From NCBI GenBank assembly GCA_016802295.1, contig JAESIW010000020.1, positions 596,649 through 660,648 of the forward strand: a DNA stretch of 64,000 nucleotides, written 5' to 3'. How positions within the stretch are numbered: the first letter of the stretch is position 1; every line of letters begins with the position of its first letter. The notes beneath the pieces were generated by a model that saw only the letters and a list, made by a program, of their open reading frames with translations, did no database searches and was not told where the DNA came from. Shown here piece after piece: positions 54,720 to 64,000 of this stretch. The stretch is from Brachionus rotundiformis (Eukaryota > Rotifera > Eurotatoria > Ploima > Brachionidae). A program made the translations under genes and the position numbers.

Positions 54720-56625
54720 CTACTTCACCAAATAATTATTAAATACTTCATCAACAAAATCACCAAAAAAATATTAAAAAATGAACCAAAACAATTTTTT
54801 TTCACCAAATTTATTAATTGTTTTAAACCAAAAAAATATTTATTACAACCAAAATAAAAATTTTTATTCCCAATAATAATACAAATCAAACCAAAAAATA
54901 ATTACTGAATTATCAAGTCTTGATTTGCCTTTGCAGGTCTTCCAGGTTTTCTCTTTTCGCTGATAGTGGTATTTCACATTCAGGAATATTTAGAATTTTT
55001 GATATACCAATTAAGTGCTTGCAAATGTTATTCTTGATATACCATCTACATGAACATTTTCCGTTCTTGAAATCGACTAAATCGGGTACTATGACATATA
55101 GTAAAGGTTCGTGCTTTTTGTAATCCTCGAATTCATCCCAATCAAAATTAAGGTGAACATTCATCCAGTTGTCAACATATGTTTGATCGATTTGTTGATT
55201 ATTTTTTTTGCCGACAAAATATAATTTTAGGTTTTTGTTTATTTTATGTTTAATGACCGGTTGTCTTCTCTGTAACCATTGTGCAGCGGCTGTCCAATCT
55301 GCAAGTGTTATCTCGACTTGGGTCTTAAATGCTTTGGTATTTTTTTCAGCTGGATCTCTATTGGTTGACCAAAAATGAATGATTCGTTCATCTACAACTG
55401 ATAAAAATCTCGGTACTGAAAGTCGATTTTTGAAAGTAGATTGTTCCTTTATATATCGATTAGTTGATTCTAAAGCATTGGATAACCTAGAGCGTGGCCT
55501 TCATACCAACCAGGATGTTTTGTAAACCATTGTTCTTTAAAATCCTTAATGAAATTTTCAACGAGCCATTTATCACAAAATAAGCGAATCGCTGCTTTGA
55601 ATATATCTTCATTGATTGATAATTGTATAACCTTGATATCTGATATAATTGCATTCCTGGTCTGACTTGGAATCGAAACTAAGTGCTTATTAACATTTCA
55701 AAGCACATAGGCCCAACACATAATTCTTTTACTAGGCTTACCAAAAGCTAGCTTATATTCATTTGTTATTGCGTCACTCCCATCATCAATTAAAATAGTT
55801 GGCAAAAATGCTGGTAAGTTTATTTTAGAAACAGCATTTTTAAACTATTGCAAATAAATTCGTAATCCGATTCTGTTTCTGATTTTGTCAAAGCCTAACC
55901 GAAACGGTGATAATGCTTGCATCTGTCTGTTGTACCAATCATTATAACACGGAACATTCCTAAATATACTTTGTGTTCATCATATTTTTTGATTTTGCAT
56001 CTTGCAAGGAAATTCGCTAATTGGGCTTTGGTAGGCTTTTCAATGTTTGATTTCTTGCTTAAGCCATGGGAATTTTAATTGGTATACTTATTCCATTTTC
56101 GAATAATTCAATGATCGCTTCTTGGGTGCTTTTGGCTAGTTTGGATTTTTTTTCATCGCCATGTTCGTGTTGATTTTCATTTATGCATAGGACCACCTTG
56201 TCGTAATCACTCTTAATTAAAATGTAGGCTTGCATTTGACACTTGCTGTTGCTGAATTTAAAATAATGTTTTGCTCCATCACTGGTATAATGTTTGCGTT
56301 GTTTTCTCAAATTACCTATTTTATTAAGATCTTCCAAAGCTTCATCAATTAACTGATAATTGTTGTGCACGATGTACGAATCGGTGAGGTATAAATTAAT
56401 TAGGTAAAATTAAGATTAATTTGGTTTAGAAACCTATTTTGATTTGGTGGTTTGATTTGCACAGGTAATTGGGATTTTTTGGTGTCAATTAAGAATAGAT
56501 TGTCGACAAAAAAAAACCAATTAGGTGTTAAATTTTGGTAATCGAGTTTCGCCTTAGATTATATTTTTTTGGTGATATTCTTTATTATTTTGGTGAATAA
56601 AAAAAATTTTATTGGTGAACGATAA
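54720..56625 (-). mobile_element. Mutator-like element (MULE) relic
   Basis: Three coding pieces on the minus strand. A FLYWCH-like N-terminus lies at 56370-56059 (FKFSNSKCQMQAYI, ENQHEHG). The DDE region around 55850-55480 (LIDDGSDAITNEYKLAFGKP, CWA, HPGWYEGHALG) is broken by stops. A SWIM zinc finger lies at 55164-54913 (CSCRWYIKNNICKH). The flanks carry many CACCAAA motifs on the left (54720-54900) and TTTGGTG on the right (56440-56625), an inverted subterminal arrangement. It inserted beside the Tc1 relic. Confidence 0.65.
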
Positions 56626-56939
56626 TTGTATGCCATTTCCGATACAGTCAGCACTTCTACAGATATGAGAAAGTTCCTTTTCTTTTACTAGTAAGAAATG
56701 TACTTACTATTTCTCTTCTTACCTTAACATTTTCAGCTTATAATTAATCTCAGAGGCCAGCTTTTTATTTCTAATATGTAGGATTTTTCAATACTGTATT
56801 ATCAAATCAAGTAAAAGATGAGTCAATCGTCTCTAAAAACTCTACAAGATAAAATTTAATTTTTTTTTATTTTCAATTGAATTTAAAATACAAAAAAAAT
56901 TTTTTTTTTAAATTAAATTTTATAAAATTTTCAAATAAA

Positions 56940-57066
56940 ATCGTGCTCTGATATAATCATATGGTTTTTATCTTATTTTGAGGCTCCAAAGGCTAGGCTG
57001 AAAAGAAGGACTAAGATCTTTTTTGTGGGCTTGAGGATTCTCTAAAAAAATTTTTAAATAAATTAT
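56940..57066 (+). mobile_element. LINE 3' tail relic
   Basis: CGTGCTCTGATATAATCATA, then GGCTCCAAAGGCTAGGCTGA and GAAGGACTAAGATC, matching 44398-44530 and 63562-63655. No coding part is attached. Confidence 0.5.
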
Positions 57067-57999
57067 TTTTTGCACAACTAAGTGTGCAATTCTAAATTAG
57101 TTAATAAAATAATAAACAAAAATATATACGAAATTGCATGTGTGGTGCATGAACCTACCTAGAATTTGTCTGTCGGGTTCTTATGAACTGTTTGACTAGA
57201 TTGAGTTTCGTTTTCTATATAGCACAAAAAAGTTAAAAAAGTTGGTTAAATCATCTTGGATTTATAATACTCAATTTTTGACATTAAAATTAAATTAATC
57301 AACTAATTAACTAATCATTTTGATCGAAGCTGATCAATAAAAAATAAATGTCTGTGATGAGTGAATTATTTTTGATCTTTTTTATTAATTTTGTTTATTA
57401 GTTATCTTTTTATGATATTTGGCAGGAAATTAAAGATTGTTTTATTTTTATTATTTTGTTATGAAACATCTATTTTTATGGAAGATTTTATTAAATTTGT
57501 GTACATTAATTTTAGCCACTCTTTGAAAGCTTCTCTATTTTTGAGATATTTTTCGAGTTTAGTCTTTTATTTAGTCTGTATACTGTTATAATTTTGAGAT
57601 TGATTATTAGTTGATTCATATCATCATTTGCTTGTTAAATTTTAAAAAATGAATTTTTAGACGGCCTTTTTTGACCAAAATTAAGCTTCTTTAAATATTT
57701 GAAATTTGGTAACCCAGAAAATTTAGAAATTAAACAAAGATCATACAAATTTCTATGCATTTTGAAGAATATTTCTTTTTCAAATTATGAACTTTTTTAT
57801 TCTTATTGAGGTAGTTTGGCACAAAATTTATCAGTTTGATTTATTACAAGACATTTACTTTTAAAACTTGACAGTTGTTTAAAAGATGATTGATGCTTTG
57901 AGAAACATTAATTTTCGATATTTATAAAATGATTAATAAATATTGATTTTCTTAATTGCATGCCATATCCAATTATCCAATATATCCATTATACGAATG
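57067..57999. other. intergenic DNA
   Basis: A 66-codon frame at 57391-57591 is Phe/Leu/Ile-rich and unconvincing. Nothing else seen. Confidence 0.45.
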
Positions 58000-58253
58000 C
58001 TTTTTATTTTTAATTCCAGTGTTTTGTTAAGAATTTTAAAGATGGTATTTAAATAAGATCCACTCGATTTAAATAAAATCCACTCGATTTGATTAAAAAT
58101 GGCTTAATTGTCTCTAAAGGCTTTTTATTTTTAATTCCAGTGTTTTGTTAAGAATTTTAAAGATGGTATTTAAATAAAATCCACTCGATTTAAATAAAAT
58201 CCGCTCGATTTGATTAAAAATGGCTTAATTGTCTCTAAAGGCTTTTTATTTTT
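58000..58253 (+). repeat. 121-bp tandem duplication upstream of receptor copy C
   Basis: Two full units of 121 bp (starting at 58000 and 58121) and the first dozen bases of a third. Each unit also contains an internal near-duplicate, ATTTAAATAAAATCCACTCG. Units differ at only a few positions, so the duplication is recent. It ends about 110 bp before the ATG at 58361. Confidence 0.85.
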
Positions 58254-58360
58254 CATAAATTTACAATATTGAAAATTAAATTTATTTGATCTTTTTTTAG
58301 CATTTGCATATTCATACGATTAATAAAAAAAAATATATAAAACAAAATTTTTATACAAAA

Positions 58361-60527
58361 ATGAATTTCATAAGATTGTTATTGGTGTTTACTTTAACAG
58401 ATACCATGGCAATAACAGATGAATACTGTATTAGACACAAAAATATGCTAATCATAAGCAAATTATTTGGTGAGTATTCTTTGACTATTCAGAATTTTTA
58501 TTCATTTAAAGAAATTAATTCAAAATGCTTAAACGAAAGCAAAAATTTAAGAAATGTTTATATTAGACCTTCTTCAAAGATTATTTTTTCAATGAATTTT
58601 TCCGATTTAAATTACAATTTTTTTTCATTTTTGTATATTTATGTTACAAACATAAAAGGAATAGATTTAAATATGAAAGCTATTTCTTATCAAATTAATA
58701 CAAAACATGTAGATTTAACTGTTACCTATTCTGATTTCAAAATGTATTATAAAGACAGCATATTAAAAAATTGCTCTGTTTATTTAAATGAAGAAAATAA
58801 TGATTTTAATTTTTTTAAATATGTTTATAGATTAAGTTTGACCTACACTGTTAAATACAGTCAAGGAATGTGTCCTCTTTTTCTAAATAATTCACATCTG
58901 GATTATTTTACGATAGGGGGCCTGTCTAATTCAATCTTGTATCGGAATATTTTATCATTTCAAAAAATGAACTATCGTCTAATATCAAATATCAAAAATA
59001 TTGAATTTTTCTTCTATAAATATGCTTTATCCAATGATCTCATAAACAAAAACATTTTTTGGAATCTCGAATCAATTTCATTTAGTGGAGTGCTCGACTT
59101 TATAAATGAAGCAACCTTTGCAAGCTTAAAAAACTTAAAATCCATAAAATTGATAAATAATCGACTCAACTTATTTTTTGATGGGCATTCTAAATGGCTA
59201 AGATATATTGGAGCATTGAATAAAACTGTTGTACTTAAACTAGACATTTTTTTTTTTTCCAGAGTACGATTTTTGCAATTTTTTGAATCTTCCAAGAAAC
59301 AAATACATTTTCTTTGATATGTATATCTCAGAAAAAAACTGTTCATGCACTGTATTTTGGATTTTATCCAAAACTAACGGATCCAATACAAATTCAATGT
59401 GTGAATATAAATTTTGTAATTTTACAAAACAAATATCATTATGTAAAGGATTCAATTTGAAGAAACCTGAAAATACACCAATTGATAATTTAATTTTTTC
59501 GGAGTATTTTAATTTTATCTCTATTTTGTCAATGTGCTTCTTTTCAATATTTGGCTTTGTGACAAATGCTTTTAGCATTTTTATTTTAAAAAATCCAAAA
59601 GAAAAAAATCTTTTATTCGATCAAATGTTTTCGATTTCAGTGTTGAATATTTTATACTGCTTTATAATTGGTATTCATATTATGAGCACATGTGTTTCGT
59701 TTTCTGGTATATATTGTTCTAAATTAATGAAGTCTCAATTAAGCCAGTATTTTGAAATATTTCTTTTTGAATTTGTTGGAAGAACCATTAAAATATTAAT
59801 TAACATTCTAAATGTAACTTTAGCCCTTACTAGGCAAAAGTATTTATCATATAAAAAGAATTCTAATTTTAACAAGATTTTTTATAAAAAAAGGTTCAAA
59901 ATTCTTCCTGTTATTTTAGCTTTAATCTTAAACGTTGACCAACTTTTTGTAAACAAAATAAATACTGACTGGTTTGAAACAAGTTTTGAATTTTACAGTG
60001 GATTTCCCACACGTCAACTTTACATTGATCAAAAAATTGGATCTCATCAGCCTTTTATCTACAAATTATATTATTACTACTATATTATCTATTTTTGTAT
60101 AGTTGACGTTTTTTTTGTAATAATTTTAACTATATTTGATGTTGGGTTCTACTTAAAATTTAGAAAAACACTTTTATCAAAAAAAAAGAGAATTTTAGAA
60201 AATAATGATTCTGAAAAAAAATTGAATCGAATTAAAAACTCTGAGATAAGAGTTTCGTTTATTCTTTTCATAAATTTATTTTTGATTCTTATTTTCCGTT
60301 TAGCTGAATTTACAACAAGTTATATGTTTTTTGCAGAAAAGCTAAACAGCGAAATTTGCAAATATAATATAAAAATCTGTATTAATTATTATAACTTTGG
60401 CAACGCTTGTTTTGTTTTTACCTGCAGCTATTCAATCTTTATATTTTACAATATAAATAACAACTTCAAACAGCGTTTTAAGTTATTTATTTCAGAAATA
60501 AAATTTTTTCAATTTAAATCAACTTGA
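58361..60527 (+). pseudogene. LRR/seven-TM receptor, copy C (frameshifted)
   Basis: Third receptor copy, with the same plan as copy B: signal peptide (MNFIRLLLVFTLTDTMA), N-glycosylated ectodomain with LRR-like parts, cysteine cap (NCSCTVFW), and seven helices ending in SYSIFIFYNINNNFKQRF. The frame shifts inside a 12-T run at 59247-59258, so the reading frame opened at 58361 stops at 59317. The rest of the protein continues in the overlapping frame to 60527. A one-base loss or two-base gain of T would restore the register. It is the most diverged of the three, with no long identical tract shared with A or B. The break may be real decay or a homopolymer sequencing error. Confidence 0.7.
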
Positions 60528-60829
60528 TTAAACAAATACAAAATATTTAACTATTTTACTACTCATTATAATTTTGGAACTGTTTGGTTTTCGTAGTAAA
60601 GTGTTAAATAACTCAAAATGATAATTGAAATTTTTGTTGGTTACCTTTCTTAATATCTGGAAAATCAATCATATAAATTACCTTTCATTAAGATTAAAAT
60701 AAATGATTAAATAAATGCAAAAAATTTATTATTCAAAAGATTATTGATCAATAGAAAGTATTTTTATAATATTCAATTTTTCTGCAGTCAAAGACTACTC
60801 TTTCAGCTTTTAAACCTATCTAGAACCAC

Positions 60830-61010
60830 AAACTGTCTTGGTAAACTGCTTTAACGTATTACCTTATCAAAATTATAGATTTCTTTTTTAATCGTTTAAT
60901 TACTCTTGATTTATTATCCAAAACTTCAAAGTTGGATTAATCACTAAAAACTACCATTCCCAAAGGTTCATTGGTCGAATCCCATCTTTCTTTACACAAT
61001 TTAAATCTTT
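60830..61010 (-). mobile_element. Tc1-type transposase relic
   Basis: The minus strand reads ERWDSTNEPLGMVVFSD, a stop, then SNFEVLDNKSRVIKRLKKK, matching the VFSDESxFEV region of Tc1 transposases. It stops further on. Related to the pieces at 54225-54715. Confidence 0.5.
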
Positions 61011-61039
61011 TTATGTAATTTTTTGAATTATTATTTAAA

Positions 61040-63510
61040 GGCCTAAATTAATTACGCTAGTTAAAAAACTCAAAATGCTGGGTAAATAAAATAATCTGCA
61101 GAGTAAAAAATTTAATTTGCTAAGTAGGTAAAAAACTATGTAAAAAAAGATTTTATGCTAGGTATTTTTAATAGTTTTTCAAGCTAAAAAACAAAAAATG
61201 CTAGGTTAAATTAAAAAAAATGCTTGGTAAATTGGAGAAAATGCTATGTTTCGTCTTGTAAAATAAAAAAATAACTAAGAAAATTAAAAAGTTTAAAAAA
61301 AATTTCTATTGTCTCATAAGAGCTTTCAATGCTTTGGCTGGACGATTAGGTTTTCTTCTTTCTCCAATTAAAACATCTTTCGCAGCAGCTAGAACTTTTA
61401 TATATTTTAATCGCATTGCTAGACCAACATGATGCTTACAAATATAATTTTTCATAAAGTATGGACAATTGAAATTGATTCATTTTTCCAATTTCCATTT
61501 GAGCCATAATCTGGTATTGTTATGCACAAAACTTTATAATTAATTTTCGCATATCTTTGAAATGTATTCCATGCAAGATTGGAATAATTTAGAACGTCAT
61601 CCTCTGTAATTTTCAGTTCTGCAATAGCTTGTACAAAATAATCTGTACATATTGGATTATTTGATTCATAAAGAATTGTAGTTTTATTCAACTTTAGCCG
61701 TTGATATGTTTTTTGCGTTCAATTGTAGATCAATCGGCTGTTCTTTATAGAAGATACGACGATCTGTTTCGGATGGTGCTCGATCGAGCGACCAATTCTT
61801 GACAATATCGCAGCTAATAATTAGAAATTGTGATAAGCTTAAGTGTTCTCTTAATGTATTTTTATTCTTGATTACTTTATTAGTAGCTTCTAAAGCAGTA
61901 TTATGTGATGGACAATATTTTACATCTGCGTAGCCTTCATACCAGCCATCTAAAATATCAACCCATTCTTTTTGAAAATAAACTATAATTCTTGATATTT
62001 TTTCCATTTCTTTATAAATAAAGGAATTGCTTTCTGAAATATATCTCTAGATGAAGATATTTGTAATATTCGAATATCTTTTTTAATTGATTCTCTGTGT
62101 TAATACCCTAGCTTCTTTAAATTTATCTACTGCCCTAAACATGTGACAGGAGCACATTACTATTTGAGAACAGTTATAGAATTCTATAAAAGCATTGCGT
62201 ATCGCAGTTGAACCATCGCAAATTAATACTTTAGGTTCTAATTTCGCTTGATTATTTAATTAAAACCCTTTTGATTCCATCAAAAATGAATTTGAAATCA
62301 TTATTTTGTTCATTTCTACAAACTGATATTCCGAATGGGTGAAAATGTTTGGCAATATCAGTTGTCCCTTTAATAAAAATTGGAAAACCTTACCAGACTA
62401 ATTTGTACGTAGCATCTATATTAATCTTGTCTGTTTCGAGAGTCAGACTAAATAATTTAATATTTTTTTAAACTTTTCACTTAATAGATGTGAAACTCTT
62501 AGTAAGAAGACGCTTACTAGTAATGAAAAGACGAAAAAATGGCAGGCTCAAATCATCTTTATCGTCAGCTTCATCTTGATTCTCAATTTCATCATAATCC
62601 ATATCATTACCATAGTTTATCAAATAATCAGCAACAAAAGGTTTATCTTCATCATTTTGATTAAAAAAATTATTTTTGCACCAAATTTCAAATTCTCCAA
62701 GGCTTAATATTGTTTTACCAAATTTTTCTTTTCGAGTCTTTCTGAGAAAGCCTAATAATAATGACTTTTTGGGAAATTCCATATTTTTTTCTCTCAATAG
62801 CTCAAGAATTGAATTAGGTTTGATATTGAGGTTGAAAAATTCAATAATTTTGGCTTTTACATATTGCGACATATTTTTTTCATTATTGTCCAAATTTGTA
62901 TGCTCATTGACTGATTCTTAACCATTAACTTTGAAATAATGCAAATATAATTTTTTTTCACATTGTTTTTCACCAAATTTTGACATTTTACATCGATAAT
63001 AACATTTTTGAGCATCAGCACAAGAATTTTTGTACCATTTCTCCCAAACTGTTGAATTGAAGAGCTTCTTCCGTTATCTTTTTCACCATCACTTTTATCA
63101 CTGTCACTAATATAATTATGTAAAACCACATTATTTTTTAAACTTTTTCCTCTTGAACATATTATTGTTTTTTATTAAAAAAATAAACAATTCACTCTTA
63201 TATATTTTATCGATCAATCAATTAAAGCCACCTCAATTACTTCTTTCCGGTTTTAATTTATCATTTTTATCAAACAACCTAGCGCTCTTGCTTTTTATCA
63301 TAGCCCTTTGATTTATTACAAAACATTTTTAAATTTTAGCAACTAGCATTTCAAAAAGCCTACCTAGCATTTTTATTCTTAAATTTAATTTTTTTTAACC
63401 AAGCATTTTAAAATTTTTACCTAGCATTTTTAATTTTAGTCCTAGTATTTTTTTCTAAACATTAGCCTAGAATTTTTAATTGCTTACCTAGCATTTTAAT
63501 GCATGCCTTA
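61040..63510 (-). mobile_element. MULE relic with inverted subterminal repeat arrays
   Basis: Coding pieces on the minus strand are a zinc-binding N-terminus near 63060-62960 (CYYRCKMSKFGEKQCEKK), a 138-codon frame at 62893-62477, and a DDE region near 62230-62130 (LICDGSTAIRNAFIEF, MCSCHMFR). These are followed by 62007-61684 (GWYEGYADVKYCPSHNTALE) and 61691-61452; stops and frameshifts separate them. The left flank (61070-61250) holds about six copies of an AAAATGCTAGGTAA-like motif. The right flank (63345-63510) holds about six copies of its complement, TTACCTAGCATTTT. The arrangement marks the ends of the element. Confidence 0.65.
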
Positions 63511-63561
63511 TTTAAATAATGTTTTTTTTTTACTTTCAAATGAATTTAAAAGGCCAAAAAA

Positions 63562-63655
63562 AATCGTGTTTTGATATAATCATATATTTTTTATCTTATT
63601 TTTAAGCTCCAAAGGCTAGTCTGAAAAGAAAAACTAAGATCTTTTTTTTGGTCTC
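63562..63655 (+). mobile_element. LINE 3' tail relic
   Basis: TCGTGTTTTGATATAATCAT, AGCTCCAAAGGCTAGTCTGA and AACTAAGATCTTTTTT match the tail at 56940-57066, showing the same LINE family inserted on both sides of receptor copy C. Confidence 0.5.
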
Positions 63656-63756
63656 ATTAATGGACAATTTGATTAATTTAACAAAATTAAAAAAATTTGT
63701 ATAAAGAAAAGATTTATATTTTTTTTAATTCGTTCATGTTTTCCAACATTTTTTAT

Positions 63757-64000
63757 AGTGTTGGACGCGGACAGAGCTAACCGGTCGAAATACGGGCGGT
63801 TCATCGCGGTTTTTGGCCCGTTTATTTTGGCGGGCTAATTTTTGGCCCGTTTAATAAACGTTTAAAAATAAACGGGCGGTCCAAGAAACCGTTCCAATTT
63901 TGGCGGGCGAACTCTGGCCCGTTTATTTTGGCGGGCTAATTTTTGGCCCGTTTAATAACCGTTTAAAAATAAACGGGCGGTCCAAGAAACCGTTCCAATT
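63757..64000 (+). mobile_element. hAT-like end with GC-rich 101-bp tandem repeat (truncated by window)
   Basis: TAGTGTTGGACGCGGACAGA starts the element, as in the complement of 9345. From 63815 a 101-bp unit rich in GGCCCGTTTATTTTGGCGGG repeats at 63916 and runs off the window. Each unit contains inverted pairs (CCCGTTTA against TAAACGGG), so it can fold. It is the most GC-rich block in the window apart from the PCGF gene. The repeats may be the interior or subterminal array of a non-autonomous hAT element. Confidence 0.55.

Noticed and set aside
57391..57591. 66-codon open frame
   Set aside because: Phe-rich chance frame beside AT-rich repeats, without conserved motifs.
58000..58253. CRISPR-like array
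   Set aside because: Two direct 121-bp units without spacers in a eukaryotic setting; a plain tandem duplication.
59225..59262. Intron ending at the T-run TTTTTTCCAG in receptor copy C
   Set aside because: The acceptor looks good, but available donors would give an intron of about 36 nt or a wrong phase, and copies A and B have coding sequence there. A frameshift fits better.
61070..61250. Independent satellite made of TGCTAGGT units
   Set aside because: The same motif occurs inverted at the other side of the MULE coding region, so it is part of that element.

Overview
The window looks like nuclear DNA of a small-genome metazoan, most probably a monogonont rotifer of the Brachionus type. 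It is very AT-rich. Introns are mostly 46-67 nt with GT-AG borders. There are animal genes (a Polycomb RING-finger protein, a PKA-like kinase, an MFS carrier, PAN/apple-domain secreted proteins, an RGM-type ectodomain) and a heavy load of decayed transposons and non-LTR retroelements. The taxon is an inference from gene content; no rRNA or mitochondrial marker fixes it.

Layout. 1-13.2 kb: a frameshifted LRR/seven-TM receptor gene (2009-4232), a broken EnSpm/CACTA-like transposon (4960-7547), two short DNA-transposon relics, a 3'-fragment of an LRR-RGM gene, fragments of LINE and Ty3/gypsy elements, and an intact LRR/seven-TM receptor gene (11047-13185). 13.8-18 kb: a second LRR-RGM 3' scrap, a LINE tail, a receptor scrap, and an intact 1100-residue LRR-RGM membrane protein. 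18-28 kb: repeats around a PCGF3/5 gene and an unrecognised 293-residue gene. 28.2-33.5 kb: a five-exon MFS transporter whose 3.5-kb third intron holds an intronless PRKX/PKA-like kinase on the opposite strand; its last intron is GC-AG. 33.85-36.6 kb: a large palindrome carrying a tRNA-Phe/tRNA-Cys pair in each arm. 37-41 kb: a decayed transposase and a 1.16-kb foldback element. 41.6-53.9 kb: two paralogous genes of unknown function with a conserved phase-1 intron, two LINE relics (one split by a TTAA-flanked, piggyBac-like MITE), and four PAN-domain secreted-protein genes. 54-64 kb: Tc1 and MULE relics, a third receptor gene broken by a frameshift in a T run, LINE 3' tails, and at the right edge a hAT-like end followed by a GC-rich 101-bp tandem repeat.

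Two gene families seem to be locally amplified: the LRR/seven-TM receptors (three long copies plus a scrap) and the LRR-RGM protein (one full copy plus two 3' fragments). They alternate in convergent orientation, which suggests duplication of a two-gene module. The most interesting candidates are the LRR-RGM fusion protein, the LRR/LRRCT seven-TM receptors with a gene-conversion-like mosaic, the palindromic tRNA pair, and MULEs bounded by inverted arrays of short subterminal repeats. All homology calls were made by eye; no alignment or database search was run.
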